Counted from the stretch's first letter, positions 1-12,956 are shown. The stretch: DNA of 64,000 nt from Acanthacorydalis orientalis (GCA_034766995.1 CM068314.1:34364208-34428207), one strand, 5' to 3'. Notes: generated by a model from the letters alone, not told the origin. Made by a program: numbers and translations.

Positions 1-383
1 ACGCAAAATTAAACGTTTTTCTTGCTTAAAATAGCCAAAATGTAAAAAAAATGACAAAAATTTCATACTGTTCGATGCGTATTCTCATGTTCTATATCAT
101 AAGATAATAATAAATACCAAAAATAACTCAAAAACCCCCCAAAATCGCATTTATTTGGATTTTGCGGATATGCGGATATGGCGGATACGCAAAAATAAAC
201 GTTTTTCTTGCTTAAAATAGCCAAAATGTAAAAAAAATTAAAAAAATTTCATACTGTTCGATGCGTATTCTCATGTTCTATATCATAAGATAATAATAAA
301 TATCAAAAATAACTCAAAAACCCCCCAAAATCGCATTTTTTTGGATTTTGCGGATATGCGGATATGGCGGATACGCGGATATT
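1..383. repeat. Partial higher-order repeat unit entering from the left
   Basis: The end of a repeat unit, with two 186-bp direct monomers leading into the first palindromic array. It matches the corresponding part of the next unit (about 2040-2420) almost base for base. The true left limit of the array is outside the window. Confidence 0.9.
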
Positions 384-473
384 GCGGATATCATATCCGC
401 GGCGGATATCATATCCGCGGCGGATATCATATCCGCGGCGGATATCATATCCGCGGCGGATATCATATCCGCC
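384..473. repeat. 18-bp palindrome array, 5 copies (unit a)
   Basis: Five tandem GCGGATATCATATCCGCG units. Each has 8-base arms, GCGGATAT and ATATCCGC, around a single C, and unit junctions form CCGCGG. It is flanked by an inverted repeat of about 175 bp per arm (about 200-383 against 473-650). Confidence 0.95.
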
Positions 474-1183
474 ATATCCGCATATCCGCAAAATCCAAAA
501 AAATGCGATTTTGGGGGGTTTTTGAGTTATTTTTGGTATTTATTATTATCTTATGATATAGAACATGAGAATACGCATCGAACAGTATGAAATTTTTGTA
601 ATTTTTTTTACATTTTGGATATTTTAAGCAAGAAAAACTTTTTTTTTTGCGGATATTTTGCGGATATTTCGCGGTTTTTGTAACTTTTTCGGTATCCATT
701 ATGAACCGATGTTATTTTTGTCTCATTTATGATATAGAACATTAAAATAGGCATCGGATAGTATGAAATAGTTGCCACTTTTTTAACATTTTGGATATTT
801 TAGGCATGAAAAACCTTTAATTTTGCGAATTTTTCGCGGTTTTTGTGACTTTTTTGGTATCTATTATGAACCGATGTTAATTTTGACTCATGTATGATAT
901 AGTATATTAAAATACGCATCGGATAGTATGAAATAGTTGCCATTTTTATAGCATTTTGGATCTTTTAGCCATGAAAAACCTTTATTTTTGTTAATTTTTC
1001 GCGGTTTTTGTGATTTTTTCGGTATCTATTATAAACCGATGTCAATTTTGACTCAAGTATGAAATAGAACATTAAATAACGCATAGAACAGTATGAAATA
1101 GTTGCTAGTTTTATAACATTTTGGGTATTTTATGAAGGAAAAACTGTAATTTTTGCTGATTTTTTGCGGTTTTTATGATATTT

Positions 1184-1650
1184 CCGACATTTATTACGGA
1201 CAGATATTAATTTAGTCTAGAAATATACATAAAGCATTAAAAGACGAATCGACCAGTATTAATTAGTTGCCAAATGATCCTACATATCCACAAAATAAGC
1301 AATATCCGTAATATCCACCATATACGAAATATCCGCAATATCAAAAAATGTGATTTTTTGCAGTTTATTTTATATTTCCTACATTCTTTATGGACTGATA
1401 TTAATTTTAAATAAGATATCATATAGAACAATTATATACGCATCGACCGGTATGAAATAGTTGCCATTTTTAAAACAATTTGGATATTTTATATATTGCG
1501 GATATGGCGGATATTGAGGATATGGCGGATATGGTTTATTTTGTTGATATGTAGGATATTTTGGTAACTAGTTAATACTGGTCGATTCGTCTTTTAATGC
1601 TTTATGTATATTTCTAGACAAAATTAACATCGGTCCATAATAAATGTCGG
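1184..1650. repeat. Second symmetry centre of the repeat (unit a)
   Basis: Bases 1184-1270 (starting CCGACATTTATTA) pair as an inverted repeat with 1563-1650 (ending AATAAATGTCGG). The spacer holds one extra monomer and GCGGATAT/GAGGATAT steps. Monomer orientation switches here from reverse to forward. Equivalent centres lie at about 3222-3688, 5516-5982, 7791-8257, 10058-10524 and 11935-12434. Confidence 0.85.
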
Positions 1651-1853
1651 AAATGTCAAAAAAACCGCAAAATATCTGCAAAAATTTCCGTTATTCCTTC
1701 ATAAAATATGCAAAATGTTATAAAACTAGCAACTATTTCATACCGTTCGATGCGTATTCTCATGTTCTATATCGTAAAAGAGACAACATTAACATAGGTT
1801 CATAATTGATACCGAAAAAGTGACAAAAACCGCGAAATATCCGCAAAACATCC

Positions 1854-2420
1854 GCAAAAATAAACGTTTTTCTTGCTTAAAATATCCAAAATGCAAAAAA
1901 AATGACAAAAATTTCATACTGTTCGATGCGTATTCTCATGTTCTATATCATAAGATAATAATAAATACCAAAAATAACTCAAAAACCCCCCAAAATCGCA
2001 TTTCTTTGGATTTTGCGGATATGCGGATATGGCGGATACGCAAAAATAAACGTTTTTCTTGCTTAAAATAGCCAAAATGTAAAAAAAATGACAAAAATTT
2101 CATACTGTTCGATGCGTATTCTCATGTTCTATATCATAAGATAATAATAAATACCAAAAATAACTCAAAAACCCCCCAAAATCGCATTTCTTTGGATTTT
2201 GCGGATATGCGGATATGGCGGATACGCAAAAATAAACGTTTTTCTTGCTTAAAATAGCCAAAATGTAAAAAAAATGACAAAAATTTCATACTGTTCGATG
2301 CGTATTCTCATGTTCTATATCATAAGATAATAATAAATATCAAAAATAACTCAAAAACCCCCCAAAATCGCATTTTTTTGGATTTTGCGGATATGCGGAT
2401 ATGGCGGATACGCGGATATT
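1854..2420. repeat. Forward run of 186-bp monomers, 3 copies
   Basis: The box TAAACGTTTTTCTTGC recurs at 1861, 2047 and 2233, an exact 186-bp step. Each copy ends in a cluster of GCGGATAT octamers, which appears to be what makes these monomers longer than the ~155-165 bp ones. Confidence 0.93.
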
Positions 2421-2510
2421 GCGGATATCATATCCGCGGCGGATATCATATCCGCGGCGGATATCATATCCGCGGCGGATATCATATCCGCGGCGGATAT
2501 CATATCCGCC
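2421..2510. repeat. 18-bp palindrome array, 5 copies (unit b)
   Basis: Five perfect or near-perfect 18-bp units with the same flanking inverted repeat as in unit a. Confidence 0.95.
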
Positions 2511-3891
2511 ATATCCGCATATCCGCAAAATCCAAAAAAATGCGATTTTGGGGGGTTTTTGAGTTATTTTTGGTATTTATTATTATCTTATGATATAGAA
2601 CATGAGAATACGCATCGAACAGTATGAAATTTTTGTAATTTTTTTTACATTTTGGATATTTTAAGCAAGAAAAACTTTTTTTTTTTGCGGATATTTTGCG
2701 GATATTTCGCGGTTTTTGTAACTTTTTCGGTATCCATTATGAACCGATGTTATTTTTGTCTCATTTATGATATAGAACATTAAAATAGGCATCGGATAGT
2801 ATGAAATAGTTGCCACTTTTTTAACATTTTGGATATTTTAGGCATGAAAAACCTTTAATTTTGCGAATTTTTCGCGGTTTTTGTGACTTTTTTGGTATCT
2901 ATTATGAACCGATGTTAATTTTGACTCATGTATGATATAGTATATTAAAATACGCATCGGATAGTATGAAATAGTTGCCATTTTTATAGCATTTTGGATC
3001 TTTTAGCCATGAAAAACCTTTATTTTTGTTAATTGTTCGCGGTTTTTGTGATTTTTTCGGTATCTATTATAAACCGATGTCAATTTTGACTCAAGTATGA
3101 AATAGAACATTAAATAACGCATAGAACAGTATGAAATAGTTGCTAGTTTTATAACATTTTGGGTATTTTATGAAGGAAAAACTGTAATTTTTGCTGATTT
3201 TTTGCGGTTTTTATGATATTTCCGACATTTATTACGGACAGATATTAATTTAGTCTAGAAATATACATAAAGCATTAAAAGACGAATCGACCAGTATTAA
3301 TTAGTTGCCAAATGATCCTACATATCCACAAAATAAGCAATATCCGTAATATCCACCATATACGAAATATCCGCAATATCAAAAAATGTGATTTTTTGCA
3401 GTTTATTTTATATTTCCTACATTCTTTATGGACTGATATTAATTTTAAATAAGATATCATATAGAACAATTATATACGCATCGACCGGTATGAAATAGTT
3501 GCCATTTTTAAAACAATTTGGATATTTTATATATTGCGGATATGGCGGATATTGAGGATATGGCGGATATGGTTTATTTTGTTGATATGTAGGATATTTT
3601 GGTAACTAGTTAATACTGGTCGATTCGTCTTTTAATGCTTTATGTATATTTCTAGACAAAATTAACATCGGTCCATAATAAATGTCGGAAATGTCAAAAA
3701 AACCGCAAAATATCTGCAAAAATTTCCGTTATTCCTTCATAAAATATGCAAAATGTTATAAAACTAGCAACTATTTCATACCGTTCGATGCGTATTCTCA
3801 TGTTCTATATCGTAAAAGAGACAACATTAACATAGGTTCATAATTGATACCGAAAAAGTGACAAAAACCGCGAAATATCCGCAAAACATCC

Positions 3892-4661
3892 GCAAAAATA
3901 AACGTTTTTCTTGCTTAAAATATCCAAAATGCAAAAAAAATGACAAAAATTTCATACTGTTCGATGCGTATTCTCATGTTCTATATCATAAGATAATAAT
4001 AAATACCAAAAATAACTCAAAAACCCCCCAAAATCGCTTTTCTTTGGATTTTGCGGATATGCGGATATGGCGGATACGCAAAAATAAACATTTTTCTTGC
4101 TTAAAATAGCCAAAATGTAAAAAAAATGACAAAAATTTCATACTGTTCGATGCGTATTCTCATGTTCTATATCATAAGATAATAATAAATACCAAAAATA
4201 ACTCAAAAACCCCCCAAAATCGCATTTCTTTGGATTTTGCGGATATGCGGATATGGCGGATACGCAAAAATAAACGTTTTTCTTGCTTAAAATAGCCAAA
4301 ATGTAAAAAAAATGACAAAAATTTCATACTGTTCGATGCGTATTCTCATGTTCTATATCATAAGATAATAATAAATACCAAAAATAACTCAAAAACCCCC
4401 CAAAATCGCATTTCTTTGGATTTTGCGGATATGCGGATATGGCGGATACGCAAAAATAAACGTTTTTCTTGCTTAAAATAGCCAAAATGTAAAAAAAATT
4501 ACAAAAATTTCATACTGTTCGATGCGTATTGTCATGTTCTATATCATAAGATAATAATAAATATCAAAAATAACTCAAAAACCCCCCAAAATCGCATTTT
4601 TTGGATTTTGCGGATATGCGGATATGGCGGATACGCGGATATTGCGGATATGGCGGATATT
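3892..4661. repeat. Forward run of 186-bp monomers, 4 copies
   Basis: Same monomer as at 1854-2420, in four copies. One has AAACATTTTTC in place of AAACGTTTTTC near 4087, a variant shared with the run at 6184. Confidence 0.92.
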
Positions 4662-4805
4662 GCGGATATCATATCCGCTGCGGATATCATATCCGCGGCG
4701 GATATCATATCCGCGGCGGATATCATATCCGCGGCGGATATCATATCCGCGGCGGATATCATATCCGCGGCGGATATCATATCCGCGGCGGATATCATAT
4801 CCGCC
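4662..4805. repeat. 18-bp palindrome array, 8 copies (unit c)
   Basis: Eight units. The first junction reads CCGCTGCGG in place of CCGCGGCGG, a variant shared with units d and e, so those three share a more recent ancestor. Confidence 0.95.
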
Positions 4806-6183
4806 ATATCCGCATATCCGCAAAATCCAAAAAAATGCGATTTTGGGGGGTTTTTGAGTTATTTTTGGTATTTATTATTATCTTATGATATAGAACATGA
4901 GAATACGCATCGAACAGTATGAAATTTTTGTAATTTTTTTTACATTTTGGATATTTTAAGCAAGAAAAACTTTTTTTTTTGCGGATATTTTGCGGATATT
5001 TCGCGGTTTTTGTAACTTTTTCGGTATCCATTATGAACCGATGTTATTTTTGTCTCATTTATGATATAGAACATTAAAATAGGCATCGGATAGTATGAAA
5101 TAGTTGCCACTTTTTTAACATTTTGGATATTTTAGGCATGAAAAACCTTTAATTTTGCGAATTTTTCGCGGTTTTTGTGACTTTTTTGGTATCTATTATG
5201 AACTGATGTTAATTTTGACTCATGTATGATATAGTATATTAAAATACGCATCGGATAGTATGAAATAGTTGCCATTTTTATAGCATTTTGGATCTTTTAG
5301 CCATGAAAAACCTTTATTTTTGTTAATTGTTCGCGGTTTTTGTGATTTTTTCGGTATCTATTATAAACCGATGTCAATTTTGACTCAAGTATGAATTAGA
5401 ACATTAAATAACGCATAGAACAGTATGAAATAGTTGCTAGTTTTATAACATTTTGGGTATTTTATGAAGGAAAAACTGTAATTTTTGCTGATTTTTTGCG
5501 GTTTTTATGATATTTCCGACATTTATTACGGACAGATATTAATTTAGTCTAGAAATATACATAAAGCATTAAAAGACGAATCGGCCAGTATTAATTAGTT
5601 GCCAAATGATCCTACATATCCACAAAATAAGCAATATCCGTAATATCCACCATATACGAAATATCCGCAATATCAAAAAATGTGATTTTTTGCAGTTTAT
5701 TTTATATTTCCTACATTCTTTATGGACTGATATTAATTTTAAATAAGATATCATATAGAATAATTATATACGCATCGACCGGTATGAAATAGTTGCCATT
5801 TTTAAAACAATTTGGATATTTTATATATTGCGGATATGGCGGATATTGAGGATATGGCGGATATGGTTTATTTTGTTGATATGTAGGATATTTTGGTAAC
5901 TAGTTAATACTGGTCGATTCGTCTTTTAATGCTTTATGTATATTTCTAGACAAAATTAACATCGGTCCATAATAAATGTCGGAAATGTCAAAAAAACCGC
6001 AAAATATCTGCAAAAATTTCCGTTATTCCTTCATAAAATATCAAAATGTTATAAAACTAGCAACTATTTCATACCGTTCGATGCGTATTCTCATGTTCTA
6101 TATCGTAAAAGAGACAACATTAACATAGGTTCATAATTGATACCGAAAAAGTGACAAAAACCGCGAAATATCCGCAAAACATC

Positions 6184-6954
6184 CGCAAAAATAAACGTTT
6201 TTCTTGCTTAAAATATCCAAAATGCAAAAAAAATGACAAAAATTTCATACTGTTCGATGCGTATTCTCATGTTCTATATCATAAGATAATAATAAATACC
6301 AAAAATAACTCAAAAACCCCCCAAAATCGCTTTTCTTTGGATTTTGCGGATATGCGGATATGGCGGATACGCAAAAATAAACATTTTTCTTGCTTAAAAT
6401 AGCCAAAATGTAAAAAAAATGACAAAAATTTCATACTGTTCGATGCGTATTCTCATGTTCTATATCATAAGATAATAATAAATACCAAAAATAACTCAAA
6501 AACCCCCCAAAATCGCATTTCTTTGGATTTTGCGGATATGCGGATATGGCGGATACGCAAAAATAAACGTTTTTCTTGCTTAAAATAGCCAAAATGTAAA
6601 AAAAATGACAAAAATTTCATACTGTTCGATGCGTATTCTCATGTTCTATATCATAAGATAATAATAAATACCAAAAATAACTCAAAAACCCCCCAAAATC
6701 GCATTTCTTTGGATTTTGCGGATATGCGGATATGGCGGATACGCAAAAATAAACGTTTTTCTTGCTTAAAATAGCCAAAATGTAAAAAAAATTACAAAAA
6801 TTTCATACTGTTCGATGCGTATTGTCATGTTCTATATCATAAGATAATAATAAATATCAAAAATAACTCAAAAACCCCCCAAAATCGCATTTTTTGGATT
6901 TTGCGGATATGCGGATATGGCGGATACGCGGATATTGCGGATATGGCGGATATT
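6184..6954. repeat. Forward run of 186-bp monomers, 4 copies
   Basis: Four copies at exact 186-bp spacing, sharing diagnostic variants (AATCGCTTTTC, AAACATTTTTC) with the run at 3892-4661. This supports duplication of a block larger than one monomer. Confidence 0.92.
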
Positions 6955-7080
6955 GCGGATATCATATCCGCTGCGGATATCATATCCGCGGCGGATATCA
7001 TATCCGCGGCGGATATCATATCCGCGGCGGATATCATATCCGCGGCGGATATCATATCCGCGGCGGATATCATATCCGCC
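6955..7080. repeat. 18-bp palindrome array, 7 copies (unit d)
   Basis: Seven units with the CCGCTGCGG junction variant at the first boundary. Confidence 0.95.
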
Positions 7081-8460
7081 ATATCCGCATATCCGCAAAA
7101 TCCAAAAAAATGCGATTTTGGGGGGTTTTTGAGTTATTTTTGGTATTTATTATTATCTTATGATATAGAACATGAGAATACGCATCGAACAGTATGAAAT
7201 TTTTGTAATTTTTTTTACATTTTGGATATTTTAAGCAAGAAAAACTTTTTTTTTTGCGGATATTTTGCGGATATTTCGCGGTTTTTGTAACTTTTTCGGT
7301 ATCCATTATGAACCGATGTTATTTTTGTCTCATTTATGATATAGAACATTAAAATAGGCATCGGATAGTATGAAATAGTTGCCACTTTTTTAACATTTTG
7401 GATATTTTAGGCATGAAAAACCTTTAATTTTGCGAATTTTTCGCGGTTTTTGTGACTTTTTTGGTATCTATTATGAACCGATGTTAATTTTGACTCATGT
7501 ATGATATAGTATATTAAAATACGCATCGGATAGTATGAAATAGTTGCCATTTTTATAGCATTTTGGATCTTTTAGCCATGAAAAACCTTTATTTTTGTTA
7601 ATTTTTCGCGGTTTTTGTGATTTTTTCGGTATCTATTATAAACCGATGTCAATTTTGACTCAAGTATGAAATAGAACATTAAATAACGCATAGAACAGTA
7701 TGAAATAGTTGCTAGTTTTATAACATTTTGGGTATTTTATGAAGGAAAAACTGTAATTTTTGCTGATTTTTTGCGGTTTTTATGATATTTCCGACATTTA
7801 TTACGGACAGATATTAATTTAGTCTAGAAATATACATAAAGCATTAAAAGACGAATCGACCAGTATTAATTAGTTGCCAAATGATCCTACATATCCACAA
7901 AATAAGCAATATCCGTAATATCCACCATATACGAAATATCCGCAATATCAAAAAATGTGATTTTTTGCAGTTTATTTTATATTTCCTACATTCTTTATGG
8001 ACTGATATTAATTTTAAATAAGATATCATATAGAACAATTATATACGCATCGACCGGTATGAAATAGTTGCCATTTTTAAAACAATTTGGATATTTTATA
8101 TATTGCGGATATGGCGGATATTGAGGATATGGCGGATATGGTTTATTTTGTTGATATGTAGGATATTTTGGTAACTAGTTAATACTGGTCGATTCGTCTT
8201 TTAATGCTTTATGTATATTTCAAGACAAAATTAACATCGGTCCATAATAAATGTCGGAAATGTCAAAAAAACCGCAAAATATCTGCAAAAATTTCCGTTA
8301 TTCCTTCATAAAATATGCAAAATGTTATAAAACTAGCAACTATTTCATACCGTTCGATGCGTATTCTCATGTTCTATATCGTAAAAGAGACAACATTAAC
8401 ATAGGTTCATAATTGATACCGAAAAAGTGACAAAAACCGCGAAATATCCGCAAAACATCC

Positions 8461-9221
8461 GCAAAAATAAACGTTTTTCTTGCTTAAAATATCCAAAATG
8501 CAAAAAAAATGACAAAAATTTCATACTGTTCGATGCGTATTCTCATGTTCTATATCATAAGATAATAATAAATACCAAAAATAACTCAAAAACCCCCCAA
8601 AATCGCATTTCTTTGGATTTTGCGGATATGCGGATATGGCGGATACGCAAAAATAAACGTTTTTCTTGCTTAAAATAGCCAAAATGTAAAAAAAATGACA
8701 AAAATTTCATACTGTTCGATGCGTATTCTCATGTTCTATATCATAAGATAATAATAAATACCAAAAATAACTCAAAAACCCCCCAAAATCGCATTTCTTT
8801 GGATTTTGCGGATATGCGGATATGGCGGATACGCAAAAATAAACGTTTTTCTTGCTTAAAATAGCCAAAATGTAAAAAAAATGACAAAAATTTCATACTG
8901 TTCGATGCGTATTCTCATGTTCTATATCATAAGATAATAATAAATACCAAAAATAACTCAAAAACCCCCCAAAATCGCATTTCTTTGGATTTTGCGGATA
9001 TGCGGATATGGCGGATACGCAAAAATAAACGTTTTTCTTGCTTAAAATAGCCAAAATGTAAAAAAAATTACAAAAATTTCATACTGTTCGATGCGTATTC
9101 TCATGTTCTATATCATAAGATAATAATAAATATCAAAAATAACTCAAAAACCCCCCAAAATCGCATTTTTTGGATTTTGCGGATATGCGGATATGGCGGA
9201 TACGCGGATATTGCGGATATT
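8461..9221. repeat. Forward run of 186-bp monomers, 4 copies
   Basis: Four copies without the AATCGCTTTTC variant, so closer to the run in unit a than to those in units b and c. Confidence 0.92.
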
Positions 9222-9347
9222 GCGGATATCATATCCGCTGCGGATATCAAATCCGCGGCGGATATCATATCCGCGGCGGATATCATATCCGCGGCGGATA
9301 TCATATCCGCGACGGATATCATATCCGCGGCGGATATCATATCCGCC
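9222..9347. repeat. 18-bp palindrome array, 7 copies (unit e)
   Basis: Seven units. Two carry point changes that break the perfect dyad: an A replaces T in ATATCC near 9249, and GGCGG becomes GACGG near 9311. Confidence 0.94.
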
Positions 9348-10727
9348 ATATCCGCATATCCGCAAAATCCAAAAAAATGCGATTTTGGGGGGTTTTTGAG
9401 TTATTTTTGGTATTTATTATTATCTTATGATATAGAACATGAGAATACGCATCGAACAGTATGAAATTTTTGTAATTTTTTTTACATTTTGGATATTTTA
9501 AGCAAGAAAAACTTTTTTTTTTGCGGATATTTTGCGGATATTTCGCGGTTTTTGTAACTTTTTCGGTATCCATTATGAACCGATGTTATTTTTGTCTCAT
9601 TTATGATATAGAACATTAAAATAGGCATCGGATAGTATGAAATAGTTGCCACTTTTTTAACATTTTGGATATTTTAGGCATGAAACACCTTTAATTTTGC
9701 GAATTTTTCGCGGTTTTTGTGACTTTTTTGGTATCTATTATGAACCGATGTTAATTTTGACTCATGTATGATATAGTATATTAAAATACGCATCGGATAG
9801 TATGAAATAGTTGCCATTTTTATAGCATTTTGGATCTTTTAGCCATGAAAAACCTTTATTTTTGTTAATTTTTCGCGGTTTTTGTGATTTTTTCGGTATC
9901 TATTATAAACCGATGTCAATTTTGACTCAAGTATGAAATAGAACATTAAATAACGCATAGAACAGTATGAAATAGTTGCTAGTTTTATAACATTTTGGGT
10001 ATTTTATGAAGGAAAAACTGTAATTTTTGCTGATTTTTTGCGGTTTTTATGATATTTCCGACATTTATTACGGACAGATATTAATTTAGTCTAGAAATAT
10101 ACATAAAGCATTAAAAGACGAATCGACCAGTATTAATTAGTTGCCAAATGATCCTACATATCCACAAAATAAGCAATATCCGTAATATCCACCATATACG
10201 AAATATCCGCAATATCAAAAAATGTGATTTTTTGCAGTTTATTTTATATTTCCTACATTCTTTATGGACTGATATTAATTTTAAATAAGATATCATATAG
10301 AACAATTATATACGCATCGACCGGTATGAAATAGTTGCCATTTTTAAAACAATTTGGATATTTTATATATTGCGGATATGGCGGATATTGAGGATATGGC
10401 GGATATGGTTTATTTTGTTGATATGTAGGATATTTTGGTAACTAGTTAATACTGGTCGATTCGTCTTTTAATGCTTTATGTATATTTCTAGACAAAATTA
10501 ACATCGGTCCATAATAAATGTCGGAAATGTCAAAAAAACCGCAAAATATCTGCAAAAATTTCCGTTATTCCTTCATAAAATATGCAAAATGTTATAAAAC
10601 TAGCAACTATTTCATACCGTTCGATGCGTATTCTCATGTTCTATATCGTAAAAGAGACAACATTAACATAGGTTCATAATTGATACCGAAAAAGTGACAA
10701 AAACCGCGAAATATCCGCAAAACATCC

Positions 10728-11116
10728 GCAAAAATAAACGTTTTTCTTGCTTAAAATATCCAAAATGCAAAAAAAATGACAAAAATTTCATACTGTTCGA
10801 TGCGTATTCTCATGTTCTATATCATAAGATAATAATAAATACCAAAAATAACTCAAAAACCCCCCAAAATCGCATTTCTTTGGATTTTGCGGATATGCGG
10901 ATATGGCGGATACGCAAAAATAAACGTTTTTCTTGCTTAAAATAGCCAAAATGTAAAAAAAATGACAAAAATTTCATACTGTTCGATGCGTATTCTCATG
11001 TTCTATATCATAAGATAATAATAAATATCAAAAATAACTCAAAAACCCCCAAAATCGCATTTTTTTGGATTTTGCGGATATGCGGATATGGCGGATACGC
11101 GGATATTGCGGATATT
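10728..11116. repeat. Forward run of 186-bp monomers, 2 copies
   Basis: The shortest forward run, next to the diverged edge copy. Only two TAAACG boxes are present, 186 bp apart. Confidence 0.92.
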
Positions 11117-11224
11117 GCGGATATCATATCCGCGGCGGATATCATATCCGCGGCGGATATCATATCCGCGGCGGATATCATATCCGCGGCGGATATCATA
11201 TCCGCGGCGGATATCATATCCGCC
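11117..11224. repeat. 18-bp palindrome array, 6 copies (unit f)
   Basis: Six regular units. This array is still intact although the surrounding monomers in this copy are more diverged than in units a-e. Confidence 0.94.
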
Positions 11225-12520
11225 ATATCCGCATATCCGCAAAATCCAAAAAAATGCGATTTTGGGGGGTTTTTGAGTTATTTTTGGTATTTATTATTAT
11301 CTTATGATATAGAACATGAGAATACGCATCGAACAGTATGAAATTTTTGTAATTTTTTTTACATTTTGGATATTTTAAGCAAGAAAAACTTTTTTTTTTG
11401 CGGATATTTTGCGAATATTTCGCGGTTTTTGTAACTTTTTCGGTATCCATTATGAACCGATGTTATTTTTGTCTCATTTATGATATAGAACATTAAAATA
11501 GGCATCGGATAGTATGAAATAGTTGCCACTTTTTTAACATTTTGGATATTTTAGGCATGAAAAACCTTTAATTTTGCGAATTTTTCGCGGTTTTTGTGAC
11601 TTTTTCGGTATCCATTATGAACCGATGTTATTTTTGTCTCATTTGTGATATAGAACATTAAAATAGGCATCGGATAGTATGAAATAATTGCTACTTTTTT
11701 AACATTTTGGATATTTTAGGCATGAAAAACCTTTATTTTTGTTAATTTTTCGCGGTTTTTGTGACTTTTTCGGTATCTATTATAAACCTATGTCAATTTT
11801 GACTGAAGTGTGAAATAGAACATTAAATAACGCATAGAACAGTATAAAATAGTTGCTAGTTTTATAACATTTTGGATATTTTATGAAGGAAAAACGGTAA
11901 TTTTTGCGGATTTTTTGCGGTTTTTTTGATATTTCCGACATTTATTACGGACAGATATTAATTTTGTCTAGAAATATACATAAAGCATTAAAAGACGAAT
12001 CGACCAGTATTAATTAGTTGCCAAATTATCCTACATATCCACAAAATAAGCAATATTAATATCCACCATATACGAAATATCAGCATTATCCGCAATATCC
12101 GCAATAACCGCAATATCAAAAAATGTGATTTTTTGCAGTTTATTTGATATTTCCTACATTTTTTATGGACTGATATTAATTTTAAATAATATATCATATA
12201 GAACAATTCTATACGCATCGACCGGTATGAAATAGTTGCCATTTTTAAAACAATTTGGATATTTTATATATTGCGGATATGGCGGATATTCAGGATATGG
12301 CGGATATTGCGGATATGGTTTATTTTGTTGATATGTAGGATATTGTGGTAACTAGTTAATACTGGTCGATTCCTCTTTTAATGCTTTATGTATATTTCTA
12401 GACAAAATTAACATCGGTCCATAATAAATGTCGGAAATATCAAAAGAACCGCAAAATATCTGCAAAAATTTCCGTTATTCCTTCATAAAATATGCAAAAT
12501 GTTCTAAAACTAGCAACTAT
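11117..12520. repeat. Higher-order repeat unit f, diverged edge copy
   Basis: Six 18-bp palindromes followed by reverse monomers and the second symmetry centre. It carries many more substitutions than units a-e (for example around 11590-11900 and 12040-12120) and extra GCAATATCC steps. It has no clean forward run of 186-bp copies. This is the usual picture at the edge of a homogenised satellite array. Confidence 0.88.
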
Positions 12521-12956
12521 TTCACTGTTAGATACGTAATTTCATGTTCTATATCGTAAAAGAGACAAAATTAACATAGGTTCATAATTGATACCGAAAG
12601 AGTCACAAAAACCGCGAAATATCCGCAAAAATACAAGTTTTTCTTGCTTAAAATATCCAAAATGTTAAAAAAGTGGCAACTATTTTATACTATCCGATGC
12701 CTATTATAATGTTCTATATCATAAATGAGACAAAAATAACATCGGTTCATAATGGAAACCGAAAAAGTTACAAAAACCGCGAAATATCCGCAAAATATCC
12801 GCAAAAATAAAAGTTTTTCTTGCTTAAAATATCCAAAATGTAAAAAAAATGACAAAAATTTCATACTGTTCGATGCGTAATCTAATGTTCTATATCATAA
12901 AATAATAATAAATACCAAAAATAACTAAAAAACCCGCAAAAATCGCATTTTTTCAG
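12521..12956. repeat. Diverged satellite monomers at the array edge
   Basis: Three monomers recognised by boxes near 12527 (GATACGTAATTTCATG), 12696 (GATGCCTATTATAATG) and 12872 (GATGCGTAATCTAATG), all in forward orientation. They are clearly degenerate compared with the core. Confidence 0.85.

Larger units (their letters stand above)
384..2420. repeat. Higher-order repeat unit a (2037 bp)
   Basis: Runs from the start of one palindromic array to the next. In order it holds five 18-bp palindromes, a run of reverse-oriented monomers (period about 165-176 bp), the second symmetry centre near 1271-1562, then forward-oriented monomers ending in three 186-bp copies. Unit b repeats the order with very few substitutions, which indicates recent homogenisation. 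Confidence 0.93.
2421..4661. repeat. Higher-order repeat unit b (2241 bp)
   Basis: Same layout as unit a. It has five 18-bp palindromes but four 186-bp forward monomers instead of three, plus one extra 18-bp GCGGATAT-type step before the next array. These whole-unit changes account for its greater length. Confidence 0.93.
4662..6954. repeat. Higher-order repeat unit c (2293 bp)
   Basis: The longest unit: eight 18-bp palindromes at its start and four 186-bp forward monomers at its end. Single-base differences from units a and b are scattered, for example a one-base deletion near 6041 in the ATATGCAAAATG box. Confidence 0.93.
6955..9221. repeat. Higher-order repeat unit d (2267 bp)
   Basis: Seven 18-bp palindromes and four 186-bp forward monomers. 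A TCTAGAC box is changed to TCAAGAC near 8219. Otherwise it is collinear with unit c. Confidence 0.93.
9222..11116. repeat. Higher-order repeat unit e (1895 bp)
   Basis: The shortest unit. It has seven 18-bp palindromes, two with point changes (GATATCAAATC near 9246 and GCGACGG near 9310), and only two 186-bp forward monomers. The loss of two 186-bp monomers explains most of the difference from unit d. Confidence 0.93.

Noticed and set aside
384..473. CRISPR-like array of short palindromic repeats
   Set aside because: There are no unique spacers between the 18-bp palindromes, and the setting is eukaryotic satellite DNA.
1820..2071. 83-residue frame MTKTAKYPQNIRKN repeated in every unit
   Set aside because: Copies appear only because the satellite is repeated. 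The same region is read on the opposite strand in the inverted runs, with no sign of coding constraint.
303..11341. Repeated open frames such as GGYHIR, ADIISA and RRGYDI proteins in the first 11 kb
   Set aside because: They come from the 18-bp array, whose period is six codons and is stop-free in several frames on both strands. The same frames appear in opposite orientations, and no start or splice context is conserved.
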